Positions 12,636 to 25,488 of a DNA stretch of 64,000 bases are shown one piece after another. The DNA lies in the NCBI GenBank assembly GCA_037043235.1, contig JAWRVZ010000029.1:3254001-3318000 (forward strand). The letters are read 5' to 3'. Under the pieces are notes generated by a model that was given only the letters and a program-made list of their open reading frames with translations, was not told the DNA's origin and searched no databases. Positions within the stretch are counted from its first letter, which is position 1; the number at the start of each line of letters is the position of its first letter. The position numbers and the translations under genes were made by a program. The stretch comes from Rhodeus uyekii. Lineage: Eukaryota; Chordata; Actinopteri; Cypriniformes; Acheilognathidae.

Positions 12636-15600
12636 TCAGAATTATCATTGGCTGGTAGAAAAAGAGAAATGAAGAATAAGATGGCATTTTATTTCAAACG
12701 AAAATAAACACCTTCACGTTATGCATGTATTATCTTATGCATTTAGACTTAGCCAACATGTGTACTGTACATGGGTCCTACATGGATACTGAGAGGACAT
12801 GGGCAGAAAAATGGGCGTTTTATCTAGTTCCTCAACCATAGCTTACAACACACAAAACCTTACGCTGTGGACAAAATAATCAGGTTTCACCATGTGATAC
12901 TAAATCATGTGAAATTTGTGTCCATACCCAGCCCTAGCATTAAGCTTTGTGGGTCCTTATGGACATTTTGCCCGTGTTAATGCCAATTGCATACATTTTG
13001 GCACAAATGTGTTTTGTTTTTTATTGGAATTTTACCATCATTTCCTTAAAATCTATCCATTTTAAACTAGGCACACAAAATAGTTTGAGCCAGGACCTTT
13101 AGGATTAAAATGTCCCCATTGAAAACAATTAAAACAGTAATTTTTAATCCCAGGGCCATTTAACTATAAAATGATGCCGTCTATGCTAATAGGCTTTTAT
13201 TCTGTAGGCAAGGCTTCAAAATTAAAACATTTTACCAGGTGCCATTTTCTCAGGTTTGCCCTTTAAAGCAAATGCTCACTTTATTCCTGTTTTCTGCTTC
13301 TGTATGTTATAGAGCCAACTGGATAAATTATGCAGCTATACTTGTGTGGCTTGTGTTGGTATGAATGTCAAGAGTGTGGTTTGTATGCATGTAATAAAAA
13401 AATAAAAAAGTGTGTGTGCGCATGTAATATTTGAGAGAGAATTTGTTTTCTCTAATGACCTCAGAGTAACCTTTTCAAATTGAGGATTAAATATATCAGG
13501 CATGTGTTAATCACCTGTGTGACCTCTCCTCTCAGGGTTTCTAGGCTACGAGAGTCTCCCTCTTGTAAGATGTTGAGCTTTGAACGGGCAAGATGAAGAG
13601 GAGTCCTTCCAGCCCGGTCCAGAGCATCAACACGGGCGCCTAAGGGAACATTCATAATGCTTAAACTAGTACTGAATTAGATTTGTATTAGGGGTAAACA
13701 TGTGCCGTTAAGAAATATCCTTAATATCTCAGATGAATAAGATTTGAATCCACTAAGTAATCGTACCTCCTCGCAGTAAGGTTGTGATGACAGGCACATG
13801 GTTGGTGCAGGCAGCTGTAAAAGCCCAGTTAAGTCACAGTAAGCTTATTTCTTACTGCTTTGAAAATAGATTTAATTATACATAAACAAATACATCTTCT
13901 AATGCACATTCTTACCCAGATGCAGTGGTGTGTTTCCGAGGCTGTCTCTCTGGTTTGGGTCAGCACCATAACTCAGCAACATCTGAACTACATTATTAAA
14001 AGAGGAGATGGAAAGAGAAAGTGGAAGATGTTTAAAGAGGACCTATTATTTGGATCTTTAACAAATTCTTGATTTTGTTTTTGGAGTTATTTAACGGTGG
14101 AATTGTAGGATTTACTTCTTGAAAAATACTCCACATTTCTTTTACATTACCTCTCTTTCCAATGTGCTCTCTCCCACCCCTCTCTCCCACCCCGGCTCTG
14201 CTCCCTCTCCCCTCTTCTGCCCCACACACATGATCTCTGAATCACCCCCCCCCCCCTTCAGTTCTCCTCCATTTTCATCTACCTCATTATTTTGTCTCTC
14301 TGAGGTGAGGAATTGGTCTCCTCACTTAGACTTTTTTTGCATTCACTCTTATAATTTTATACCTGCACTGACCTAATCTGAAATTGCACTATTGGTACTA
14401 TTGTTTGCCATCGCCACTTTACCTCCATAATTCACTTTATCCATCTTTTTTAATCTGTCTTCTGTTGTTGTTACCTGTAGGCACCTTGGGTCTGAGAGTC
14501 ATAGAATTTCAATTCTCTTATGCATGTACTGTATGTATGGCAGAATTGACAATAAAGCTGACTTTGACTTTGCTCTGATTGGCCAGCTAGACAAGAGTGT
14601 TGTGATTGGTCAACCGATTTGAGCGTCTTTCAGAAAAGCCACGCTCCTTACAATTTCAACACACTACTAACGCAACTCAACCAGGCCTCACGCTTTTATT
14701 TGGTATATGCCTTGGGTGGCAATTATTTATGAGGAATATTGTGATGTGTATGTTCCTGGAAGAAAAATCAAGACTTCAATGGAAGATTTTCAACTCCTTT
14801 ACTAAAATACCTTGAGATACGAGCATAATCCGTTCCAGGATCGAGCTCGTAACTCGAATTGCTCGTATCTCAAATCATATTAAGAAATAACAGGAAAAAA
14901 ATTCATCCGTTCCAGCCCTCTAAAAAAACTCCCTTATTAGTGTTAATAACAATGGAAAAAACATGTGTTTAATTGCTATAGAGACACACACACACAAAAA
15001 TAGTATATAAGGATTCCTGTGAAATGTGGTTTTAATTATGAGTTCTTACCTTCGAGACAATACAGTAGCGGCTAATGGCGGCATGGATGCAAACAATACG
15101 GAAGTGTAGTGTTTCTTCCCATGTAGTGTACTGGATAGACTCAGAACCTCATATTTATTATTATTGAACACGCATAACTTGTGCTGCTCCCAGCTTAATA
15201 CTCATGAATCACTCATCGTCCAGGTAACCTCCCGCTGTAAAACCAAGCTGCCTCTAGTGGAGATCATATGCAATTACTCCATAAATGAGGCGCTTGAGCT
15301 GCTCTGAGTGCTCGAACACCAAGCGTCGTTGTTTGTAAGCTGCTCATATCTCAAATATTTACTCGCATCTCAGATCAACAATTTGCTCAAAAGCTTGCAT
15401 GTATCTCGGAATACTCATATGTTTGGACACTCGTATCTCAAGGTATTACTGTATAAAGTAGTAATACCCTTTAGAACGGGCCTTGTGCTTTGCAGTGGCG
15501 GCTGGTGTGTTCAAAAATAGAGGTGGCACACTAAATTGTAGTGGTCTGGGAATCTCGACGTGAGGAATTATAATATTTTTGCTTAACTGCTTTTAAGTGT

Positions 15601-17006
15601 TACTTTTAGACAGAGCATTTAAAGAAAATGACATACAAGAAAGACAACATAAACATACCTCTACTCACCTAGCCTATCACTTGAAGCACAAACCCATCCT
15701 TTTATATATTTAAATGTTAAATGTGGCCGTTAAGTGAAGCTGATTGTTTCAATGGTAGCTTGGTAACTTTGTATGCAATGAAATATTCGATATCTCTACT
15801 CTCCATAATTACGGTAGTTGGTACATTATTAACGGTAGCAGTTCAAACTATTAAAATAATTTATGGCTCGGTGATGATTGATTGATATACCAAGGAAAGG
15901 CTAGCCTCTCAATGCATTTTTTTCTCAACACTAACCGCCGAAAGTGAAATACTCAAAGGTGATTGTTGGTAATAAAAATCAGCCAGAGGCAACAGAGTCT
16001 CCAGATGGAATTGCCTCCTCCTCCTCCCCCTTCTCTATCCACTCAGACTCGTCTTAGAACAGTTTTACAAATGGCAAATTCAGGGGAAGATCAGCAATGG
16101 TTCAGTAATATTTGATGGTGTTGTTACAGTGGTAACATATCAACAAGAAATAAAAAAATTTGTGAACATTAAATTGTCCTTCTCCCTTTTTCACCTCATA
16201 ATTTTTGGTAGCTGTGCCTCCCTTGCCTCCTCTGATGAACCGGCACTGATGCTTTGTAACTTTGCAGACCTTTTTCATGCTCAAATGGAAACATTATACA
16301 CTAAAGAAAGTTGAAAATGTAAGAAAACAACAAGATGTTATCCTCACAAAAGTTGTGAAATTAAGCCACAATTAAAATGGTTTAAAAGTCTTTGATCATT
16401 GATCAGTGTCTACATTCTCATAAATAGTTCAAGCTTAATTGTCTTTGTGAAAGACAATTTGTTTTTATCAATTAAAATACAAACAACCTTATCAAGTCTG
16501 CTCATGCTATTTTTCTTACAAATAAATGCCACTTGGTTTGGTATTTTGCTGTGCAATGACATGCAATGCAATGTTTTGGTGCAACAGCATTTCAGCCATG
16601 AATGCCACTGTGAAAAGTTAATATCAATCCGTTGCGTCTGATCTTACCGATACTTTCGTTGCCATTGCAGGAAGAGAAGTGTAAGGCCGTCCTGCCCTTG
16701 TCATCAGCAGCACAAGGATCAGTATCATCTTCCAGCAATCTACGAACTAGAAGGTAAAGAGTGAACAGACATTAATTTCACTGTAGATGAAATATTAGCA
16801 TCAAGTGCGTACACTACTGTCACACTGATACTTCTCACCTGTGTCAATATCATTGGAGTTGGCAGCTTCTCTGAGCCTCTTAACAGCTTGGAGGAGAAAA
16901 CAACAACACAGAATTGGTCAACAGGAACACTCTGGATCATGGTCAATAATAACAACATTAATAAAAATAATTTCCATTTTGACATACTGAGTTAACATGT
17001 ATTAAC

Positions 17007-17037
<31 letters not shown>

Positions 17038-17244
17038 CACACAAATGAGGAACTTAAACACTAATTTATAATAAAATTAACATAAATAGCTAATTACACA
17101 TGAAAATTAGCTAATTACACATGAAAAAATATAAGTAATATAAGTAACAACGAAATATTATATGAACCGTTTTTTGTATTTTAATTATAAAAATATGTTT
17201 GTATAGTTATTTATACATAAATAACTAAAACATACATGTGTGTG

Positions 17245-17275
<31 letters not shown>

Positions 17276-17342
17276 ACATATGCATGCATATAGTATACAT
17301 GTATGCATGTATACATACATACACACACACACACACATATAC

Positions 17343-17420
<78 letters not shown>

Positions 17421-17907
17421 TATAGAATTGTAATCAACATGTACATAGTAGCCTATAAGTATATAGAAACAAGAAAAAAATCTTTATTATTAGTCAAGAA
17501 TTAACAATTGCAACGCGCTATGATGTGAAATTTCTGCTCATGCACGCACCATACAGGTCTTTTCCAATGGGCCCCATGTTCCTCCGGGCTCTTCCCAGCC
17601 GCCTCACCCTGCTGGCCGGGATCTTCCCCGGAGAGCTGCGTCCCGCCTGCAGCAGTTCCCCGGGCTGCCATAGCAGGTGCAGGTACCGCAGCTCCGCGGA
17701 CGGCCGGGTTCGGCTGAGTCTCAGCGCGCTCAGCGTGTCCAGACGGGAGATACTGAACCCGACCGCACCTGCTGCCTCCATCGGCGTCTCCTCCTCGCCT
17801 TTCTCGGCGTCTCTCACAGCAGGTCCGCTCGTTATCGTGTACTCTCCCTCCGAACTGGACCGCTCGCCGTCCGAGGCGGCTGCAACAAGTGGACTCGACC
17901 CGTCCAT
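11333..17907 (-). CDS. ankrd54: Ankyrin repeat domain-containing protein 54
   Basis: ANKRD54 is an ankyrin scaffold that binds Src-family kinases such as Lyn and shuttles between nucleus and cytoplasm. Eight exons: 17550-17907, 16839-16886, 16648-16746, 13916-13987, 13767-13814, 13515-13639, 11748-11855, 11333-11407; 933 nt, 310 aa, close to the 300 aa human protein. The start is the ATG opening MDGSSPLVAAASDGERSSS. Exon 1 encodes an acidic, basic-tailed N-terminus (RVRRLGRARRN). Ankyrin repeats run from about residue 110 to 240: [35 protein letters not shown]. The C-terminus reads QVDEVTDLLASFTSLS. All junctions keep phase. The intron between 16648 and 13987 carries a pogo-like MITE, a hAT and a LINE tail. 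Confidence 0.95.
12605..12631. repeat. (TG)n microsatellite
   Basis: About 13 TG units in an ankrd54 intron. Confidence 0.9.
14481..14573 (+). repeat. Non-LTR retrotransposon 3' tail
   Basis: The block GCACCTTGGGTCTGAGAGT ... CAGAATTGACAATAAAGCTG ... ACTTTGACTT recurs at 46496-46590 with the same ending. A conserved tail with a short repeated ACTTTG unit at the 3' end is how LINE or LINE-mobilised copies look. The 5' part is truncated. Confidence 0.65.
14802..15451. mobile_element. Pogo/Tigger-like MITE (family A), second copy
   Basis: Same family as 3405-4148: left end slightly worn (CTAAAATACCTTGAGATACG), right end CGTATCTCAAGGTATTACTG, TA at 14800-14801 and 15452-15453. The internal sequence also matches but has about 90 bases fewer. 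Confidence 0.85.
15493..16248. mobile_element. hAT-type element
   Basis: Ends CAGTGGCGGCTGG and CCGGCACTG are near-inverse. Flanking 8-mers GTGCTTTG (15485-15492) and ATGCTTTG (16249-16256) match at 7 of 8 bases. It sits 41 bases from the pogo-like MITE in the same ankrd54 intron. Confidence 0.78.
17007..17035. repeat. Poly(A) run
   Basis: A run of about 29 A in an ankrd54 intron; source unclear. Confidence 0.9.
17237..17418. repeat. Compound TG/TA/CA microsatellite
   Basis: Alternating runs of (TG), (TA), (CA) and long (AT), with ATGCATGCATA steps between. It lies in the first ankrd54 intron, about 130 bases below the exon 1 donor on the minus strand. Confidence 0.9.
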
Positions 17908-18213
17908 GTTAACAAGGCGTTACCTGGAGTAATGTCAGCATGTAACTGTATCTTTTGCACAAATCTAACGCAGCATTGTCGCACAAGCGCTGTTCTTCAA
18001 GACTGCTTTTCCAGCGAGGCTTTTAAATAAATAAAGCGAGCTGCTTTTCCGTTCATTGCGAATTAATATTGTGATGTCGAATATGAATCGTTCCGCGTTC
18101 TCATAAACAGTGAGCCCGATTGAGCCAAAATGGCGCTGTTTCAATGTTTTGCGCTTGTTTTTCAGTAAAGCACGCCTGCATTGCTTGGTCGGAGTTCATC
18201 GCGACCTCGCTAG

Positions 18214-18250
18214 CCAATCAGCATCGATCTTGTTAAGGCACTCGTCCAAT
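18214..18250. promoter_or_regulatory. Paired CCAAT boxes upstream of ankrd54
   Basis: CCAATCA at 18214 and CCAATCAGAG at 18246 lie 310-340 bases upstream of the ankrd54 start in a CpG-containing patch (17.55-18.3 kb). They are on the plus strand; NF-Y works in either orientation. Confidence 0.4.
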
Positions 18251-18329
18251 CAGAGAGCGTATGGTGGTAGCGTAATAAATACGTGTGTGATTTCCATAAA
18301 AGGTGATTTCCCACATATTATTTTTTAAT

Positions 18330-19150
18330 TAAAAAACTAAGAATACGGTCTTGAATTTAAAATAACAAGTCATATATATTTAAATAATTGCATATTTAAC
18401 GTACAATATTTAAACAATTAGATTTAAATAAATAAATTATTAAAATGCAAAATCTGCAAACAATGTGTGCATATTTCTTATTCTGGAGCAAAATAAGGAT
18501 CTTAACTTTACATGCCTCGTTCTCACCTAATAGCATCATACATACCTTGAAGAAAAAAAAAATAGGATAAAAAAATATTATTTCATATTTAATAATATAC
18601 TGTAATGTCTTTGAGAATCAATGTTTTAGATTTCAAAAAATTCCTTTTGTAATATTCCAGTCTTTTCAATTACAAAAAAGTAATTTTTTAAATGACAACA
18701 CTAATGTGTTTCTGAGCCAGATTTGTTTAATATGCTACAATGCAATAAAAAAAAACTTTTTGTTGTAATTTTATGAAATTAACTATTTAGAGATAGGATA
18801 TCTTTATTGAACTTATAAATATACGTACATGTATGTCAACACGAAAATACTTGATATACCTCTAATAATAGTATAAAAATATACAAGTTATGCATTACAG
18901 CAACACCAAACCCAACATCATAAAGCATTATATAAAGCTATACTTTGGCTTATAAAAAATATGGCAAGCTAATACTTAATTTATTATTTCAATGTTATTT
19001 AACAGTATGTTTGATCACGGTCTGAGCGCGCTGGTCGTGGGATGTTTTCTATAAAGATGTACCGGTAAGTAGATTCCATGAGAAGTGGGAGGTAGATGAA
19101 CAGGATTTTAAAAGCAGAACAGATTGAGTCTTTGGTACCATTAATGATCC
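18330..19150. other. AT-rich 3' flank of foxred2
   Basis: No exon seen. A minus-strand AATAAA (18803-18808) lies about 345 bases past the foxred2 stop and is the best poly(A) signal candidate. The rest is AT-rich. Confidence 0.5.
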
Positions 19151-22100
19151 TCAAAGGTCAAAGTTCATAGCTGAAACGACTGCAGTGCCAGCATGTTTCA
19201 GGTTTTCTGGAACAGATTCAGGAACGTCTCCCTGATGATCTGCCATGAGTCCAGCCTCATGGGCATGCTGCCATAGGTGTCTGTTTCCCACAATGCCCTG
19301 CTTTCTTAAGTAACCTTGGCGGCAAAAGAGAGGTGGGGTACGACTGGTGAGGGACAGAAGGAAACAGGATTCTGCGGGAAAAGGACACATAGAAGCACAT
19401 AATAAATGATTAAGTCTTACAAGAACATGCACATACGCTACTGTTCAAAAAAGTGAGGTCAGTGAGATTTTATAATGTTCTGAAAGTTTCTTCAACTCAA
19501 CAAGGCTGCATTTATTATTTGATCAAAAATACAGTAAAAACAGAAATATTGTGAAATATTACTACAATTTAAAATAACTATTTTCTATTTTAATATATTT
19601 TAACATGCAATTTATTCCTGTGATGTAAAGCTGTATTTTCAGCATCATTCCTCCAGCCTTCAGTGTCACATGATCCTTCACTAATCATTCTGATATGATG
19701 ATTTGATGATCAAGAAATATTTCTGATTATTATCAGGTCCATAGTTTTTGTATATAGAAGAATAGAAAGCTCAAAACATCTTTTGTGACAATGCAAAAGA
19801 CTTTACCGTCACTTCTGATCAATTGAATGCATTCTTTTTAAAGTCCTCGCTGAATAAAAGTATTGAATTCTTTAAAAAAGCATACTGACCCCAAACATTT
19901 GCATGGCAAAATATCTATAATGTGTATATTCAGGGAATTAATGGCACTCAAATGTCTCATATTAGTATGTACTGACCAGCATAAAAGGCCCTGAGGTCAG
20001 TTTGGAGGCAGTGCTCGAGGAAGCGTCTGAGAGGTTGGCTGTGTGAAATGGGCTGATCCCATTCAGTCAGGAAGTCCTCGACCATGTGATGAATGGCCTC
20101 AGGTCGCGGCAGTGGCCAGCCAACTGGACGCTGTCTCATATCTTTCTCTATAGTAACATAAAGCACATTTATTTTTATATTCCAGTACATGGTTGTGAAC
20201 AGAAAGTCCAAAATATATTCTCATCATCAAAACATCTCAATCTCATTTGTGATGGTTCAAGCCCTTTAAGAATGAATTGAACCCATGACCTTGAGGTTGC
20301 AAGCGCAACGCTCTACTGTATATGCAAGTATATGTATAGTCATAAGTATACGTCATGTGTTAAAGCAACAAAACATATTAGCGAAGCTCTTCACCTGTAG
20401 GTAGTGTGTTGTAGAAGTACAGGACAGGATGGAGGAAGTTGGACCTCCAGGCTTTGGTCCATTCTGACTCAGCCCGACCGGGCCCTAGCGTATCAGTCCG
20501 GTTCAGTCCGTACTGCATGACCAAGACCAGAAGACCGTGATCTGAGAGGGGCCGACCGGAGAGCGCAGACAGCTGGGGCAGGGCCTGCAGGGGAAACTCC
20601 TCCAGATATTCACAGTAAGACCTGTGGAAGGAAGGACCAGAAAGATTTGAGTAAGCAAAACATACATTAAATCACAGTAGCCATATTTAATGTGATATAT
20701 ACAGTAGTACCTCCAGATACGAAAGGCTCAACTTACGAAAAATCCAAGTTACGAAAGCAAAGACGAAAATTTGTACTGCTCTACATACAAAAAGTTTTCA
20801 AGATACGAAAGGTTTCTGAAAGTCCGAGATTCGCCCCATAACAATTTTGAAACTCGCGCCGCACGCCGCCATCTTAGTTATAGTAGACTCGCCACCATCC
20901 TCCTGCTCTCCCATTGGTTCCTGATGCTAGCCAAGCCATGAGATCCTTCTCTCTAATTGGACAGTATCCCTCCCATCATGCATCTTCTATACGTACGTGC
21001 TGGCGTGCTTTAGCTCAGCCACTCCGCACCAGAAACTTTACATTTTTTATGTGTTTTCGTAAAGTTAAGTGTACGTACGTACGTTATCTGCCGTTTGTCC
21101 TCCTCCTCCTCTGCCGCCACTTTCGGAGATAGCCTCACTCGAAAGGTAAGCTTCGACATTTTACGTTATTTCATTGTTTATAGGTCAATTTAGCTTTATT
21201 ATGAAATTTAATGGGGTGTTTTTGGAGGGCTTGGAACGGATTAGCCATTTTACATGTAAAATGTGTTCCAAGATACGAAAAACTCATTATACGAAGGCCG
21301 CCTCGGAACAGATTAATTTCGTATCTCGAGGCACCACTGTATTACAGTTCCTTCAATATGTGGTCAAGGACAGTTTTGACAATCCATGAGTTTTGTGTCA
21401 AATGGACATTTGAGGTCAGAAATTAATACTTTGATTTAGGAAGATGCATTAAATTGATTAAAAAAATGACAGTAAAGTTATGTTAAAAGTTATTTCAAAT
21501 AAACACTGTTCTTTTCAACTTTCTATACATCAAATATTCCTGGAGGAAAATGTTTCATGACTTCCACAAAAATGTGAAGCAGCACAACTGTTTTTAACAC
21601 TGATAATAATCAGAAATGTTTGTTGAGCAGGATTTCTGAGGATGATTTCTGAGGAGTAATGATGCTGAACATTCATCACAGGAATGCATTACAGGTTCAG
21701 ATATATTGCAATAGAAAACAGTTATTTTAAATTTGAATAATATCTCAATATATTACTGTCTTTGATCTAATAAATGCAGGCTTGGTGAGCAGAAGTGACT
21801 TCTTTCAAAAACATGCAAAAATCTTTTCAACTCCAAATCAACTCTAATCTTGAACAGTAATATTTCATCAACTGAATGCATCTCTTGACACATTTCTTAC
21901 CCTCTGAGTAAAATAATGTCCCCAAGAACCCCAAACATTTGGTACGGTCCAGAGGCTTCATTCACCCTCCTCAGAATCCAAGACTGCAGCTGACTGATGG
22001 GTAATGTTGTAGCAGGCCAGGCAATGTTATGGTAACGTTGTTCCAGGATTTTATGAACCGCACGCACTGTAGTAGCAAAACAGAGAAACTTAAAAACATT

Positions 22101-25100
22101 CTAATGACAAAAGTAAAATGTGTAAGTGTAAAAAGTGTAATGCTTACCAGTGTAGCGGAACCCATGAACAAATCCACCGGCGGACGTGCGATAATCTCTG
22201 GAGTGGGCTGCCGTTCCCAGGACAAACATGTTGGGCGTCCCTCTCCCTTCATACCAGGCCGTTACCCCTGGCAACCGGCCTCGGGCGCCGCTGCTTTGGG
22301 GCGGCCGTGCAGATCTGGATAAATAATTTTTTAAAAATTGCCAATTTGAAAATAAGTCATATTCATTAATCTAGTTGTTGAAATCTTACCCATCAAAAAC
22401 GGAGAAGTTAAAACGGAAGCCCAGGCAGCGGATCACTCGGTCATACGGCTGTCTGAGGGAGAAGTTATCCGTGTGGTAACCGGGCAGATTTTGACCCGTG
22501 ACCTCTGAAATGTTCTTGCCATTTTGGTCATCCAGCAGTTCAGCAAGAGTTAAATACATCGGCTCCTTTCCCTTCGTCGATGTTCGACATTTTTTCTTTG
22601 CTGTTCTTCTTTTCCCACCGTCTTTTCCTCTTCGGACGATGGCAATATCCTCCAGTCTTCCCTCTACTAGACCATCTAGAGATTTCAGCTGGTACGTGTC
22701 TAACAAATCATTATTTACTGCCCTAAAAACAGAAATGTTAAAGTCGCCATGAAATCAAAATGGACAAATCTTGAATTGTTGCAGTATTTACAATAAGTGA
22801 TTTACTTTTTTTTATTCTTTTTTTTAAATAAAAAATTTAACTTCCCCTCCCCCTCCCCCTCCCCCTCCAAATGACATTGTTCTCTTCATGTTGTGTCTAC
22901 CAAGAACTGTTTACACAACACCATTTTCAACTAAAAACGAAAAATGTGAGGCCTGAAAATGCAAACTTTTGAAAACAGGTTTCAAAGGGCATGTTTTTGA
23001 AAACTATCGTTAACGTCTCAGCGTAAGCTAGAAAAACGCAAATTTGTGAAAACATTGACGTCATGCGCATGCGTTCAGTCTATAGACACATAGTGTTTCT
23101 TTGCAAACTGAATAATGAATAATACAGCACTTTTAGTTATTTTCGTGGATCCTTGTGAACGGAGATCGTTTTGACAATGTTGTCGTCTGTGCACGAAAAA
23201 AGCTACGTTTTTTAGTACACCGTTTTCAACACATAGTTGTTGTTTAAACATACGCTAAATATCCTTACAACTAACTGCAAACTGGCATTCAGATCTGCCT
23301 CCAACACCCAACTTCCTACAATCCAATCAATTCCCAATCCTTGACAACGTTGTCGTCTGTGCGTGAAAAAAGCTGTTTTTTAGTACACCGTTTTTAGATG
23401 TAAAGATAAACATACCCTAACAACTAACTGCAAACTGGCATTCAGATCTTTTACAATCCAATCAATTCCCAAAGATGAAATCCAGACCTGCCCTACATTC
23501 GGTCTCATTCTAGAAGCCATTTCACTCGGATATATATGTCACAATGTGGACGAAAAGGCTATCGCAACTTTCGTTTGACGCCGACTTTAATTTCAACTTA
23601 AGATATGTTAATTTCGATTTAACTTTAGGGAAATTTTGTGGTCAAAAAAGGTCTATTGTCAATAGCATAGTGATTTATGAAGCAGGAATGTGTGATTTAG
23701 AAGAAAATGGGAAGTCCTAATTGTCCTTTAAACTCGCAATGATTAGGGGAAAGAAGGTCATAAGAGGTCATTGAGTGAATTTGATAACTTTTTGTTAGCT
23801 AAACATGAGCCAAGAGCGACATGTTCCTGGATTAACATCTTTTATAATCAAGGTTGGAAGGGCTGTGGCCAAATCAAAAATTGCGCAAAATTAGCCCAAT
23901 GCGATTTCCTCCACCAGAGGCTGAATTACCCACTTGCTCTTGGTGTTGGAGCACCGAAATTGTACATTTAGAGGGAAATTGAGCGGATGAAGTACCTGAG
24001 GTCCCCAACGTAGTGTGTCTGCCATGCGAGACGTACTGGGCTGGGACTATACAAGTGAACCCGGCTCGCTCTACCCAAGATGCTTTGCGCCGTCTCAAAT
24101 GCGGAGTTTCCTTTGCCGAGGATTAACACAGCTTGTTCTTTAAACTCCTCTGGATCAGTGGGAATAGACTCGTAACCCTCCACCAGGTCAGAGCCGGGAA
24201 ATTCGACTTGCTGAGGAACCCAAAGGCCTGTAGACACCAACAGGACACTGTAGAGACCACAAACAAATAAAATAATTAAATTACATAAAACATGTAATGA
24301 AGGCACATCAAAGAGACACTTGAAAATATGATTTGATTACATTTTAAATTAAGAGAAATTATCAATAATTATCTATAACAAAATTACTATACCTGCACTG
24401 ATAATTGACACCGTTCTGATCGGACAGGATGTAGCCTCGGCGTCCATTCAATTCTGATGCTTTAATTCTCCCTATATCCGCTCCATATTTAACCTCTAGC
24501 CCCAGCTCTTTCTCAAACATTGAGAGGTAACGTGGGAAGTCATCAGCATTGGGGTAAAGCTCCCGGCTTATTCGCTGAAACAGGAGGTCGGGTCTGTCAC
24601 TCAACAGGGAGTTCCAATCATGGCGTAAGTTGAATTCCTTGTTCCGCCTCCCAGTGTATATTTTATTAATGCTGATGAGCTTTCTGTGCCGAGGATATCT
24701 GAAAGGAATACAGTAAATAAAGCATGGTTCAGCTTCAAGAAAGAAAGAAAGGTTTCCTCTCAAAAGTCTGTAGCTCAAACAGTAGAGTGTGGCGCTTGCA
24801 ACGCCATGGTCATGGGTTCGATCCCAGGGAAACAAGAACTGATTAGAATATCAATGTGTTTCTTGAATGCAATGCAAGTAGCTTTGGATAAAAGCGTCTG
24901 TCAAATGCAGAAATGTAAAAGTATAAAACTAAATCTTAAGATAATGAAAGCAAAATTAGTTATATTGCATTATATTTTAATTATGTTGCATGCTATATTA
25001 GATATAATTCAAACTGCCGTAAATGCATGTTTTACTCAATTGTGTTCTCTTGTTACTGCACTATTTTGCAATCATTTAGTTTACGTTCCAAGTCAAAATT

Positions 25101-25362
25101 GTTCTAGTTCACTTTAAGAAAAGATCTTATGTTAGATATGGACAGACATGTTGAAGAAGCTGCCCGGTCCGCTGTTTCTCTCTAGAATGATGTAATCTCT
25201 CTGGCTCCGGGACAGAAAGTAGCCCATCTGGAGCCCTGCCGGTCCGGCACCCAGCACACAGTACTCATGGCTCACAGTGTCATTACGGCCATGAAGAGCA
25301 GAGCCAGCCGTGGTCAGGGACAGGACACACAGGAGCCTGAAGAGAGGCTGAATCACACTCAT
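19151..25362 (-). CDS. foxred2: FAD-dependent oxidoreductase domain-containing protein 2 (ERFAD)
   Basis: FOXRED2 (ERFAD) is an ER-lumen flavoprotein linked to ER-associated degradation. Nine exons: 25148-25362, 24393-24698, 23996-24247, 22390-22722, 22148-22314, 21901-22066, 20395-20621, 19977-20147, 19151-19371; 2058 nt, 685 aa (human 684). The chosen ATG opens a signal peptide (MSVIQPLFRLLCVLSLTTAG); another in-frame ATG lies 27 bases upstream. FAD-binding GAGPAG is at residues 38-43, followed by YPRHRKLISINK. A second nucleotide-binding motif, GKGNSAFETA, is in exon 3. Conserved HYVGDL, YDRVIRCLGF, SAGGFVHGFRYT and RPEAIHHMVEDFLTEWDQPI follow. The C-terminus ends NFDL instead of the KEEL known in mammals. 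The gene is divergent from hmox1. Introns hold SINEs and a pogo-like MITE. Confidence 0.95.
19439..19910 (+). repeat. Interspersed DNA repeat, copy 2
   Basis: Begins with CTACTGTTCAAAA and ends near CTGACCCCAAACATTTGC. Blocks match 2085-2365, and the inverse copy at 21590-21860. It lies between the last two foxred2 exons. Confidence 0.75.
20268..20322 (-). repeat. tRNA-derived SINE fragment
   Basis: On the minus strand it reads AGTAGAGCGTTGCGCTTGCA then ACCTCAAGGTCATGGGTTCA, the tRNA-like head of the SINEs at 24770 and 25491. Only the head is present. Confidence 0.6.
20702..21339. mobile_element. Pogo/Tigger-like MITE (family D)
   Basis: Left end CAGTAGTACCTCCAGATACG, right end CGTATCTCGAGGCACCACTG, TA on both sides (20700-20701, 21340-21341). 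The word GATACGAAA repeats inside both ends. About 638 bp, no transposase. In a foxred2 intron. Confidence 0.87.
21590..21860 (-). repeat. Interspersed DNA repeat, copy 3 (inverted)
   Basis: Minus-strand match to the family at 2085 and 19439 (CATCACAGGAATGCATTA, TGATGCTGAACATTCATCAC, AATAATCAGAAATGTTTGTT). Confidence 0.65.
22842..22868. repeat. (CCCCTC)n simple repeat
   Basis: About four tandem CCCCTC units in a foxred2 intron. Confidence 0.85.
23176..23480. repeat. Imperfect tandem duplication
   Basis: Two units of roughly 165 and 140 bases share TTGTCGTCTGTGC, GAAAAAAGCT, TTTTTTAGTACACCGTTTT, ACTGCAAACTGGCATTCAGA and ACAATCCAATCAATTCCCAA in the same order. It lies in a foxred2 intron. Confidence 0.85.
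24770..24927 (+). repeat. tRNA-Ala-derived SINE
   Basis: The head reads GTAGCTCAAACAGTAGAGTG (A box-like). An anticodon arm TGGCG-CTTGCAA-CGCCA gives anticodon TGC (Ala). The B box is GGTTCGATCC at 24815-24824. The tail CTTTGGATAAAAGCGTCTGT is a known fish SINE tail. It is antisense in the first foxred2 intron. Confidence 0.85.
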
Positions 25363-25488
25363 GAGGCCTTGGGATGGAGATAAAAACAACAGATTAAAGC
25401 CAGGCGCTGTAACAGGAGGCTCACCTTAAAACCACTACAGATCATGCATTTATTTCTGTTCTATTAAAACAAAAACCAGACGCTTTCC

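Noticed and set aside
17238..17504. Frames of repeated YI/HT residues
   Set aside because: Translation of a TG/TA/CA microsatellite inside an ankrd54 intron.
24770..24840. Possible functional tRNA-Ala gene
   Set aside because: The acceptor stem is poor and a SINE tail follows (CTTTGGATAAAAGCGTCTGT); a second copy is nearby. It is a SINE head.
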